16,410 bases of DNA from NCBI GenBank assembly GCA_947178195.1, contig CAMWXM010000033.1, forward strand, positions 1 through 16,410. Reading direction: 5' to 3'. The notes under the pieces were generated by a model, which saw nothing but the letters and a program-made list of their open reading frames with translations, was not told where the DNA came from and ran no database searches. Source of the stretch: an uncultured Ruminococcus sp. GTDB lineage: Bacteria > Bacillota > Clostridia > Oscillospirales > Ruminococcaceae. Position 1 is the stretch's first letter. Every line of letters starts with the position of its first letter. This document shows, piece by piece, positions 7,225 to 13,827 of the stretch. A program made the position numbers and the translations under genes.

Positions 7225-8513
7225 AAAAGAACGAAAGACTTATGGAACAGCTTAGGGAGGTTGATGATAAGTTTATCGCCGAAGCCGCACCCAGCAAAGC
7301 GAGATCAGGGAAAAGTCCCGTTAAATGGACAGTTATCGGAGCAATGGGAGCTGCCGCCACCGGAATCGTCCTGTGGCAAGGCACAAAAATTATCCCTGAC
7401 AAAAAAGTATTTGAAAACAACACAAGCTACGATCAGCAGATTGAATTGCCTGAAAACAGCACAACCTACGACCAGCAAATTGAATTGCCTGAAAACAACA
7501 AAACCTACGGTCAGCGGATAGAATTTCCTGAGATTTCCGGTGAACTGCCGATAATCAGAACGTCTGGTTTTGAAAGCGGTGCAATGGGCTTTGATGGATT
7601 TATGACCTATGATATCTCAACCGTGCTGGACGGAAATCCCAGCCGCGAAAACTGCGAATTCACCGAGCTGCCGGTCTTTCTCCGATCCGAACAGAATAGA
7701 GATGCTTATTCCATTGAAGAAATGGATGAAAAGCTGAAAGACATTGCAGCACAACTCACCGACGAGGAGTATGTCTCCAGTTATGACAACAGATATGACT
7801 GTGATCTCTCAGCCACCGCCGGAGATATCAAGCTGAAAATGACCTCATCCGGCAATATAAGCATTGAGTTTGAAAACGCCGTTGATCTTCCTGATGAGTT
7901 TGGCGTCTATTCGCTGAAAAATGATGACAAAGCGCAGGTAACATCATCCCTTAAATATCTTGGCGAAAAATACGGCAATATTCTTGGCTTATATGCACCG
8001 GTACCCTCTGTTAACATTCATTATAATTATGACGCTAATCCCAGCGCCACATATAATCTTTATGATGATTCTGACGATCCGCTGACGGCGCTGATAAATT
8101 ATAGCTTCAGAGAACTATATTTCGTGGGTGAAGAGTACACCGGAAATCTTACAAATATCCACTATAATGATTATCTTACATCCCTTGAATTTACGGGAAT
8201 GTACCCTGTTATCGGCTATGAACAGGCATATGAGGAGCTTCTCAGCGGCAATTATCATACTACTGTATGGGAGGAAGCATGCCTCCCAGATGGCATAGAT
8301 CCAGAGGAAGTGACATTCACCGGAATAACATACAGACGCACCCAGGATTACAAATACCAGCTGCCCTACTATCATTTTCTTATCGAGCTTCATGCTGAAC
8401 GGACAGGTGAATATGCTCTCAGCGAGGGCATGAAGGAATATGGAGCATTTTATGTTCCGGCTGTTTCACCGGATTATCTCATCATAGAAAATACGGATGT
8501 CGCATATAACTGA
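7221..8513 (+). CDS. Putative membrane-anchored anti-sigma factor with large extracytoplasmic domain
   Basis: A 430-aa protein coupled by ATGA to the sigma factor. Residues 1-35 form a short cytoplasmic region (LREVDDKFIAEAAP) like the N-termini of clostridial anti-sigma proteins. One membrane helix lies at about 36-55, giving a type-II topology. No H-x3-C-x2-C zinc motif is present, so it is not a ZAS-class protein. Residues 65-103 are three 13-residue repeats (ENxxxYxQxIExP) forming an acidic, polar stalk. The remaining roughly 320 residues (about 104-430) are an outside domain rich in Asp, Glu and Tyr, with no family I recognise. By position and topology it should hold the sigma factor at the membrane and release it on an envelope signal; this is inference. 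A strong terminator follows 8 bp after the stop. Confidence 0.72.
   Translation: MKKNERLMEQLREVDDKFIAEAAPSKARSGKSPVKWTVIGAMGAAATGIVLWQGTKIIPDKKVFENNTSYDQQIELPENSTTYDQQIELPENNKTYGQRIEFPEISGELPIIRTSGFESGAMGFDGFMTYDISTVLDGNPSRENCEFTELPVFLRSEQNRDAYSIEEMDEKLKDIAAQLTDEEYVSSYDNRYDCDLSATAGDIKLKMTSSGNISIEFENAVDLPDEFGVYSLKNDDKAQVTSSLKYLGEKYGNILGLYAPVPSVNIHYNYDANPSATYNLYDDSDDPLTALINYSFRELYFVGEEYTGNLTNIHYNDYLTSLEFTGMYPVIGYEQAYEELLSGNYHTTVWEEACLPDGIDPEEVTFTGITYRRTQDYKYQLPYYHFLIELHAERTGEYALSEGMKEYGAFYVPAVSPDYLIIENTDVAYN
7413..7529 (+). repeat. Three tandem 39-bp in-frame repeats in the anti-sigma stalk
   Basis: Units 7413-7451, 7452-7490 and 7491-7529 encode ENNTSYDQQIELP, ENSTTYDQQIELP and ENNKTYGQRIEFP. 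The first two differ by few bases and the third is more diverged. Because the unit is a multiple of three, copy-number change would lengthen or shorten the juxtamembrane stalk without breaking the frame. Confidence 0.9.
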
Positions 8514-8521
8514 ATAATATA

Positions 8522-8560
8522 AAAGCCTATACCTCGTTCTTAGGTATAGGCTTTCCACAT
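8522..8560. terminator. Strong intrinsic terminator after the sigma/anti-sigma operon
   Basis: A perfect 13-bp stem (AAAGCCTATACCT at 8522-8534, AGGTATAGGCTTT at 8542-8554) has a 7-nt loop, with further T-rich sequence downstream (ATATTTTTTC). The stem ends in TTT on both strands, so it may act in both directions. Confidence 0.85.
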
Positions 8561-8641
8561 ATTTTTTCAATAATAAAATGTCAGATTATCCATACTCCCA
8601 AGAAGATAATCTATCGACACACGAAATTAATCAGCCAAAGG

Positions 8642-8731
8642 TCATTTATATGAGTATTGGTTTTCAACTATTTCTAACTCTCTTTTAGTTTCACCCTCCG
8701 CACGACCTCTTAAAAAACGTCGAAAACTATT
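8642..8731 (-). pseudogene. Possible C-terminal tail of an Rpn/PD-(D/E)XK-type transposase-nuclease
   Basis: On the minus strand an open stretch ends in TGA at 8642-8644 and reads FRRFLRGRAEGETKREL followed by EIVENQYSYK. The RGRAEGE sequence is typical of C-terminal tails of the recombination-promoting nuclease (Rpn) family. Only about 29 residues remain, so this is a weak call. A separate perfect inverted repeat, AGATTATC/GATAATCT (8583-8590, 8605-8612), lies next to it. Confidence 0.22.
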
Positions 8732-8759
8732 TACAAATAATATTAAAATGATATATAAT
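8730..8759 (+). promoter_or_regulatory. SigA-type promoter of the AraC-family gene
   Basis: TTTACA (8730-8735) and TATAAT (8754-8759) are 18 bp apart, about 40 bp before the ATG at 8801, which has an AAGGTG ribosome site at 8788-8793. In the present arrangement this promoter drives only the N-terminal AraC piece and may read on into the YopX remnant and beyond. Confidence 0.6.
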
Positions 8760-8800
8760 ATATATAGAATATTCGATTTATACTTTTAAGGTGATTTTAA

Positions 8801-9129
8801 ATGATAAAAAATCTTTCCGGAATTTACGAAACCATTGAATATGAAAATAAAAGATCCATCATGCTGTATGATAATAACCAGACAGAAGCTTATCCGATAC
8901 ACTGGCATAATGCAGTAGAGATAATCATTCCCCTGACAAACGATTTCTGCGTGATTTCAAACAATGTGGAATATCATCTTAAAGAAAAGGAAATACTGAT
9001 AATTCCCCCGGGAGAGCTCCACTCAATGCCGGCAAAAGAAGGACGCCGCATAATTTTTCAGTGTGATAATGCTCTGCTCAGCGATAACAACATACTCGAT
9101 TCAATTATGCCTGTTTTCAATTCTTCTAT
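8801..9129 (+). pseudogene. AraC-family regulator, N-terminal half (cupin sensor), separated from its HTH by inversion
   Basis: The open frame (8801-9145, 114 aa) encodes the sugar-sensing cupin half of an AraC-type activator. It reads NLSGIYETIEYENKRSIMLY, then the metal/ligand box YPIHWHNAVEI and IIPPGELHS, and ends after IMPVFNSSI. Only four foreign residues (VSVR) follow before a stop, and no DNA-binding domain is present. The missing half, starting HITPTVDKHLYLTARK and carrying the HTH, lies on the minus strand at 15370-15910. Joining the two at the TAT of 9127-9129 and 15911-15913 gives FNSSI-HITPTVD in frame and a total of 289 aa, the normal family length. The short product, if made, might bind ligand but not DNA. 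By context the intact protein would regulate the beta-xylosidase/xylA/xylB cluster. Confidence 0.9.
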
Positions 9130-9444
9130 CGTATCTGTGCGATAGATATACCCGAAAAACGCACTTGTGTACAGGTGAACTCCGAAACAGTCGGACAATA
9201 CACCGGCTTGACCGACAAGAACGGTAAGAAGATTTTTGAGGGGGATATTTGTAGATTTCAAAATGTATTCAGTAGTAAGCCGCATATTGGTATTGTTAGA
9301 TACTATGCCAACGCAAAACCAATTTCTGATAATGGAAATCATTCTGTAGATTTGGCAGAGTGCAATCCAGAAGATTTAGAAGTTATCGGCAACATCCACG
9401 ACAATCCGGAACTATTGGATGATAAATTGGAGGCAGAAAAATGA
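9130..9444 (+). pseudogene. YopX-family protein, C-terminal part
   Basis: From 9130 the frame reads RICAIDIPEKRTCVQ, then ETVGQYTGLTDKNGKKIFEG, DICRF and a C-terminal ECNPEDLEVIGNIHDNPELL. This is the hallmark region of YopX-type phage proteins (ETVGQYTGL-x-D-x-NG-x-x-I-x-EGDI). The first in-frame GTG (9175) is internal to the domain and is not a credible start. The N-terminal 30 residues (MNREILFRGK onwards) are on the minus strand at 15911-16000. Together they give a 134-aa protein of ordinary YopX size. The stop overlaps the next gene by ATGA. YopX proteins are common in phages and ICEs; their function is unknown. Confidence 0.85.
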
Positions 9445-9797
9445 GTTATACAGAAATTTTTGGTTTTGATAAGACTGGTGATGCTTATAGCGCAGCCGAT
9501 ATTCGAAACGCTTTCAGGGGTAGCATGGCAATATGGATGTACTTAGAAGGAAAATACTTACCGCCATATCTGCCTGAATATGCAAAGAAAATTGGAATTA
9601 AAACTACGGAAGAATTTGAACAGAAAAAGGGATATAAAAGCAGCAGATGTATGGCTATTACGGAACAGGACGCTATGAAGGAAATATGGGACTTAGTATA
9701 CTCTGATACTATTTCGGAAACTGATAAAATTTGTCTTTATACAACATTTGATAACTGCCTTGTGAGGAAAGAGAATATGCCTAAATTAATTAAATAG
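9441..9797 (+). CDS. Uncharacterised phage/ICE-type protein following YopX
   Basis: A 118-aa soluble protein with no signal peptide or membrane segment. It begins SYTEIFGFDKTGDAYSAADI and contains NAFRGSMAIWMYLEGKYLPP, then MKEIWDLVYSDTISETDKI and LYTTFDNCLVRKENMPKLIK. I recall similar small phage proteins with the pattern GFDKxGDAY ... RGxMxIWxYLExKYLPPY ... LYTTFDxxLVxKE, but no function. Homologues seem to continue past the LVxKE region, so this copy may be cut short by the TAG after LIK. It overlaps the YopX stop by ATGA and has GGAGG (9429-9433) 7 nt upstream, so the two were an operon. It now lies within the inverted segment with its YopX partner broken. Confidence 0.7.
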   Translation: MSYTEIFGFDKTGDAYSAADIRNAFRGSMAIWMYLEGKYLPPYLPEYAKKIGIKTTEEFEQKKGYKSSRCMAITEQDAMKEIWDLVYSDTISETDKICLYTTFDNCLVRKENMPKLIK

Positions 9798-9856
9798 ATT
9801 GTATGTATTTTTATATTTGTACGATAATATCAAATAATCCTTAGAAAAGAAAATAA

Positions 9857-10015
9857 GAAGATTCGTTTATTGAATCATGTAAAAAAAAGGATCCTTCCAT
9901 TGCACTCTATTATGCGGAAATTGAGAATCATGCAGAGCAGGCTTCAAATCGAAATCAGTATAAGAAAGTTTGTAGTGAAATAAAAAGATTATATCATTAC
10001 GAAGCTGAAGTTTGA
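9857..10015 (+). pseudogene. Remnant resembling the C-terminus of a SWIM zinc-finger-type protein
   Basis: An open stretch of 52 codons with no start codon, opened by TAA at 9854-9856 and closed by TGA at 10013-10015. It reads KKKDPSIALYYAEIENHAEQ, then ASNRNQYKKVCSEIKRLYHY. The pattern YAE...A-x-x-RxxYKxVCxxIxRLxxYE recalls the helical C-terminal tails of SWIM zinc-finger proteins, but the match is weak and from memory. It is probably another decayed gene end. The rest of 9798-10116 holds only AT-rich sequence, with no hairpin that looks like a terminator. Confidence 0.35.
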
Positions 10016-10088
10016 ATTTACGCAAAAAATATAATATTTGCTAAAAAATCAAAAAAGAAAGCAATTTATGTAATAGTCAACGCAAAAA

Positions 10089-10122
10089 TTGATTAGTTAA
10101 TTTGAACAAAAGTGATTATAAT
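10089..10122 (+). promoter_or_regulatory. Promoter of the beta-xylosidase/xylA operon
   Basis: A consensus TATAAT lies at 10117-10122, about 31 bp before the GH3 start. No -35 stands at 17-18 bp; TTGATT (10089-10094) is too far (22 bp) and TTGAAC (10102-10107) too near. A missing -35 is expected if an AraC-type activator recruits polymerase. The ATAATATATATAG stretch also occurs in the AraC gene promoter (about 8756-8767). Confidence 0.5.
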
Positions 10123-10153
10123 ATATATAGTGAAAAGGGAAAGGTGGTATGAA

Positions 10154-12250
10154 ATGGAACAGAAAATTAAAAGATATTGTGACGAATCTCTTACCGCACA
10201 GGAAAGAGCAGAGGCACTTGTTGATGAGATGACAGTTGAGGAGCAGGCAAGTCAGCTCAAATATGATGCTCCTGCTATCGAACGGTTCGGCATTCCTGCA
10301 TATAACTGGTGGAATGAAGGTCTGCATGGACTTGCACGTTCGGGAACAGCGACAATGTTTCCACAGGCAATCGGTCTTGCAGCAATGTTTGATACGGATC
10401 TTGTAAAAGAAGCTGCAAAAATCATTTCAATTGAAGCAAGAGCAAAATATAATGCGTATTCTGCTCATGGAGATCGTGATATTTATAAGGGGCTTACTTT
10501 ATGGTCTCCGAATATCAATATATTCCGCGATCCGCGCTGGGGCAGAGGACATGAGACATATGGAGAAGATCCTTTCCTTACGTCAGAAAACGGAAAATCA
10601 TTTGTAAACGGCATACAAGGAAACAATAAAGTATTAAGGACGGCAGCCTGTGCCAAGCATTTAGCAGTCCACAGCGGTCCTGAATCTCTTCGCCATGAGT
10701 TTAATGCCGAAGTTACTTCAAAGGACATGGAGGAAACCTATCTTCCCGCTTTCGAGGCGCTGGTAAAGGACGCAAAGGTTGAGGCAGTTATGGGAGCTTA
10801 CAACCGTGTAAACGGGGAAGCTGCCTGTGCCAGCGATTTTCTCATGGGCAAACTTAAAAAATGGGGATTTGACGGATATTTTGTTTCTGACTGCTGGGCT
10901 ATTCGTGATTTTCATGAAAATCATGGTCTTACATCAAATTCAATCGAATCTGTCGCGCTTGCTCTTAAAGCCGGCTGCGACTTGAATTGCGGCTGTACAT
11001 ATACACCGTTGCACATTATGTGCGCTCTTGATATGGGGCTTATTTCTGAGGACGATATAAGAAAAGCGTGTATTCACCTTATGAGAACGCGCATAAGACT
11101 GGGAATGTTTGATAAGAATACCGAATATGATGATATATTGTATTCTGTTGTTTCTTCTAAGGAACATAAGGATATAGCCTTAAAATGCGCAGAACGCTCG
11201 ATGGTGCTTTTGGAAAATAACGGTATTCTTCCTCTTAATGAAAACACTATCAGAACCATTGCAGTGATCGGGCCGAACAGCAACAGCAGGATCGCCCTTG
11301 AGGGAAATTACAGCGGCACTGCCGATCGGTATGTGACGTTTCTTGAAGGTATTCAAGATCGTTTCAGCGGCAGAGTCATTTATGCCGAAGGATGTCATTT
11401 GTATAAAGACAGAAGCTCAGCTCTTGCAATGGAGGGAGACAGGTATGCAGAAGCGGAAGCGGCTGCAGAAAATGCTGATGTTGTCGTAATTTGCCTTGGC
11501 TTTGATTCCACTATAGAGGGTGAGGAGGGAGACACAGGAAACGAATTTTCCTCCGGCGACAAGAATGACCTGAGACTTCCCGAATCCCAGAGAATTCTTC
11601 TTGACAGGGTGCTCAAAACTGGAAAGCCTGTTATTACGGTGTGTGCGGCGGGAAGCTCCGTTAATACGGGGGTATCTACAGATGCTCTTATTCATGTGTG
11701 GTATCCCGGATCGGAGGGCGGCAAGGCTCTTGCGAAGATACTTTTTGGAGATGTTTCGCCGTCTGGAAAACTTCCTGTAACTTTCTACGAAACAGCGGAT
11801 AAGCTGCCTGATTTTACGGATTATTCGATGAAGAACAGGACATACAGATATGCGAAGGATAATATCCTGTACCCATTTGGGTACGGTCTTACATATTCAA
11901 ACGTTGTTTGCACCGAAATCGGATATCAAGATGGTACTGCTGTAATTATTGCCGAAAACAAGGGCAATACTGATACGGAGGACGTAATTCAGCTTTATAT
12001 AAAAGACTATTCGGCTTGTGCCGTTCCAAACGTTTCGCTTTGTGGCTTCAAAAGAATTTACCTCAAGGCGAAAGAAAAGATGACCGTGGAGATCCCCGTA
12101 CCTGAAAGAGCATTTACTGCCGTAAATGAAAATGGTGAGCGCAGAATATACGGTTCACGGTTTACGCTGTTTGCCGGAAATCATCAGCCTGACTTGCTGA
12201 GCAGCAAACTCGTTGGTACGGATTGTGTGTCAGTTGAAATCAATTTATAA
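10154..12250 (+). CDS. GH3 family beta-xylosidase (intracellular)
   Basis: A 698-aa glycoside hydrolase family 3 enzyme that would release xylose from the non-reducing end of xylo-oligosaccharides. There is no signal peptide, so it acts in the cytoplasm on imported oligomers. The N-terminal TIM-barrel (about residues 15-320) has NWWNEGLHGLAR, DPRWGRGHETYGEDP, the substrate-binding KH pair (168-169) and the nucleophile D246 in GYFVSDCWAI. SDC rather than SDW favours the xylosidase/arabinofuranosidase branch over beta-glucosidases. The alpha/beta sandwich (about 345-560) holds GFDSTIEGEEGDT, where the acid/base Glu is likely E457 or E458. A fibronectin-III-like domain (about 590-690) closes the protein. 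The ATG at 10154 is preferred because AGGTGG (10142-10147) precedes it; an in-frame GTG at 10112 overlaps the promoter. xylA follows after 17 nt. Confidence 0.9.
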   Translation: MEQKIKRYCDESLTAQERAEALVDEMTVEEQASQLKYDAPAIERFGIPAYNWWNEGLHGLARSGTATMFPQAIGLAAMFDTDLVKEAAKIISIEARAKYNAYSAHGDRDIYKGLTLWSPNINIFRDPRWGRGHETYGEDPFLTSENGKSFVNGIQGNNKVLRTAACAKHLAVHSGPESLRHEFNAEVTSKDMEETYLPAFEALVKDAKVEAVMGAYNRVNGEAACASDFLMGKLKKWGFDGYFVSDCWAIRDFHENHGLTSNSIESVALALKAGCDLNCGCTYTPLHIMCALDMGLISEDDIRKACIHLMRTRIRLGMFDKNTEYDDILYSVVSSKEHKDIALKCAERSMVLLENNGILPLNENTIRTIAVIGPNSNSRIALEGNYSGTADRYVTFLEGIQDRFSGRVIYAEGCHLYKDRSSALAMEGDRYAEAEAAAENADVVVICLGFDSTIEGEEGDTGNEFSSGDKNDLRLPESQRILLDRVLKTGKPVITVCAAGSSVNTGVSTDALIHVWYPGSEGGKALAKILFGDVSPSGKLPVTFYETADKLPDFTDYSMKNRTYRYAKDNILYPFGYGLTYSNVVCTEIGYQDGTAVIIAENKGNTDTEDVIQLYIKDYSACAVPNVSLCGFKRIYLKAKEKMTVEIPVPERAFTAVNENGERRIYGSRFTLFAGNHQPDLLSSKLVGTDCVSVEINL

Positions 12251-12267
12251 TATCGGAGGCAAATGTA

Positions 12268-13593
12268 ATGAAAGAATTTTTTGAAAATATCGGAAAGATA
12301 TCTTATGAGGGAAAAAATAGTGTTAATCCGCTTGCGTTCAAGTACTATAATCCTGATGAGATAGTCGGCGGAAAGTCAATGCGTGAGCAGTTGAAGTTTG
12401 CTCTTTCATGGTGGCATACAATGGGCGGCGACGGCACTGATATGTTCGGCTGTGGAACAGCCGACAAGACATGGGGCGAGACTGATTCAACAAAGCGTGC
12501 TTTTGCTAAGGTTGATGCGGCTTTCGAGATAATGGATAAGCTTTCCATAGAATATTTTTGTTTCCATGACCGTGATCTTTCTCCCGAGTACGGTTCACTT
12601 GCTGAGACAAACAAGGAGCTTGATAAGGTTACGGATTATATTGCAGATAAAATGAAAGCCGATCCTTCAAAGAAGCTGCTTTGGGGTACGGCAAAGTGCT
12701 TTGACCATCCGAGATATATGCATGGCGCAGGTACAGCCCCCTCCGCTGATGTATTCGCTTATGCGGCAGCTCAGATAAAGAAAGCAATCGAAGCTACTGT
12801 AAAGCTTGGCGGAAAGGGATATGTATTTTGGGGTGGCCGTGAAGGTTACGAGACTCTTCTCAATACAAATATGGGACTTGAGCTTGACAATATGGCTCGT
12901 CTTATGAGAATGTCTGTCGATTATGCACGTTCTATCGGCTTTGATGGTGATTTTTACATTGAACCCAAACCCAAAGAGCCTACAAAGCATCAGTATGATT
13001 TTGATACGGCTACGGTTCTTGGTTTCCTTCGCAAATACGATCTTGATAAGGATTTCAAGATGAATATCGAGGCTAATCATGCTACATTGGCACAGCACAC
13101 CTTCCAGCATGAGCTGAGGGTTGCAAGAGTCAACGGCGTATTTGGCTCTATTGATGCTAATCAGGGAGATATGCTTCTCGGTTGGGATACAGATCAGTTC
13201 CCGACAAATATTTACGATGCAGCACTTTGTATGTATGAGGTTTTGAAAGCAGGCGGATTTACAAACGGAGGTCTTAATTTTGACTCTAAGGCACGTCGTG
13301 GCTCATACACACCTGAGGATATTTTTTACAGCTACATTGCCGGTATGGATACTTTTGCTCTTGGTTTGAGAATCGCTGATAAACTTATTTCCGATGGCAG
13401 AATTGACAGCTTCGTTAATGACCGTTATGCGTCATGGACAACAGGCATCGGAGATGATATTATCAGCGGAAAGGCTACGCTTGAGGATATTGAGAAATAT
13501 GCTCTTGAAAAGGGCGAGGTTACTGACTCCCTTACAAGCGGACGCCAGGAGATGCTTGAGTCGGTTCTCAATAACATTATGTTCAGCCTTTAA
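12268..13593 (+). CDS. xylA: Xylose isomerase
   Basis: A 441-aa group-II (long, clostridial-type) xylose isomerase that converts D-xylose to D-xylulose with two divalent metal ions. The signature YVFWGGREGYETLLNT and the catalytic H100 and D103 in FHDRD are intact. So are the metal ligands E232 (with K234, in YIEPKPKEPTKHQYDFD), E268 and H271 (NIEANHATLAQHTFQHE), D296 (SIDANQGD), D307/D309 (GWDTDQFP) and D339 (NFDSKARRGS). Length and start match the family. GGAGG (12254-12258) lies 9 nt before the ATG. It is the second gene of the operon, fed by the upstream beta-xylosidase. A MITE begins 11 bp after its stop codon and separates it from xylB. Confidence 0.97.
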   Translation: MKEFFENIGKISYEGKNSVNPLAFKYYNPDEIVGGKSMREQLKFALSWWHTMGGDGTDMFGCGTADKTWGETDSTKRAFAKVDAAFEIMDKLSIEYFCFHDRDLSPEYGSLAETNKELDKVTDYIADKMKADPSKKLLWGTAKCFDHPRYMHGAGTAPSADVFAYAAAQIKKAIEATVKLGGKGYVFWGGREGYETLLNTNMGLELDNMARLMRMSVDYARSIGFDGDFYIEPKPKEPTKHQYDFDTATVLGFLRKYDLDKDFKMNIEANHATLAQHTFQHELRVARVNGVFGSIDANQGDMLLGWDTDQFPTNIYDAALCMYEVLKAGGFTNGGLNFDSKARRGSYTPEDIFYSYIAGMDTFALGLRIADKLISDGRIDSFVNDRYASWTTGIGDDIISGKATLEDIEKYALEKGEVTDSLTSGRQEMLESVLNNIMFSL

Positions 13594-13604
13594 ATAATGA
13601 ATTC

Positions 13605-13771
13605 TTAAGGCAATACCACACAAAGATTGTGCGTCAGATGCAAAGTCAGACTTTTCGTCAGATTGTACAAAAATCTTGCAGGCATACTGGCGTATGTCAA
13701 AAGATTTATGTGCAATATGACGGGAAATATGCAAGCAGATGACGTGCAATCTTTGTGCGGTGTTGCCTTAA
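13605..13771. mobile_element. 167-bp MITE with 32-bp imperfect terminal inverted repeats
   Basis: The ends TTAAGGCAATACCACACAAA... (13605-13636) and ...TTTGTGCGGTGTTGCCTTAA (13740-13771) are inverted repeats matching at 28 of 32 positions. Nested pairs inside (AAATCTT at 13671-13677 with AAGATTT at 13701-13707; CATAC/GTATG around a TGGC loop at 13688-13691) let the whole unit fold into one long hairpin. It encodes no protein. TTAA at both ends may be the target duplication. It sits in the xylA-xylB intergenic space. Confidence 0.85.
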
Positions 13772-13774
13772 AGT

Positions 13775-13801
13775 TCTGCCCTCGTTAAAAGCGAGGGCAG
13801 A
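13775..13801 (+). other. Stable hairpin between the MITE and xylB
   Basis: TCTGCCCTCG (13775-13784) and CGAGGGCAGA (13792-13801) form a perfect 10-bp GC-rich stem with a 7-nt loop. No T-tract follows, so it is not a classic terminator. It may be a displaced xylA terminator stem or an mRNA processing/stability element. The xylB ribosome site AAGGAG follows at about 13815-13820. Confidence 0.5.
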
Positions 13802-13827
13802 GTCATAATAGATTAAGGAGTAAAAAT

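Noticed and set aside
9175..9444. Intact 89-aa YopX gene starting at GTG 9175
   Set aside because: The frame continues upstream with YopX-like sequence to the junction at 9130 and the GTG lies within the domain, so it is a C-terminal fragment.
10112..10153. Upstream GTG start for the GH3 enzyme
   Set aside because: It overlaps the TATAAT promoter element; AGGTGG positions the ATG at 10154 correctly and family N-termini begin near there.
12667..13110. Long minus-strand open frame opposite xylA
   Set aside because: It is a codon-bias shadow of a highly conserved plus-strand gene with every xylose isomerase active-site residue intact.
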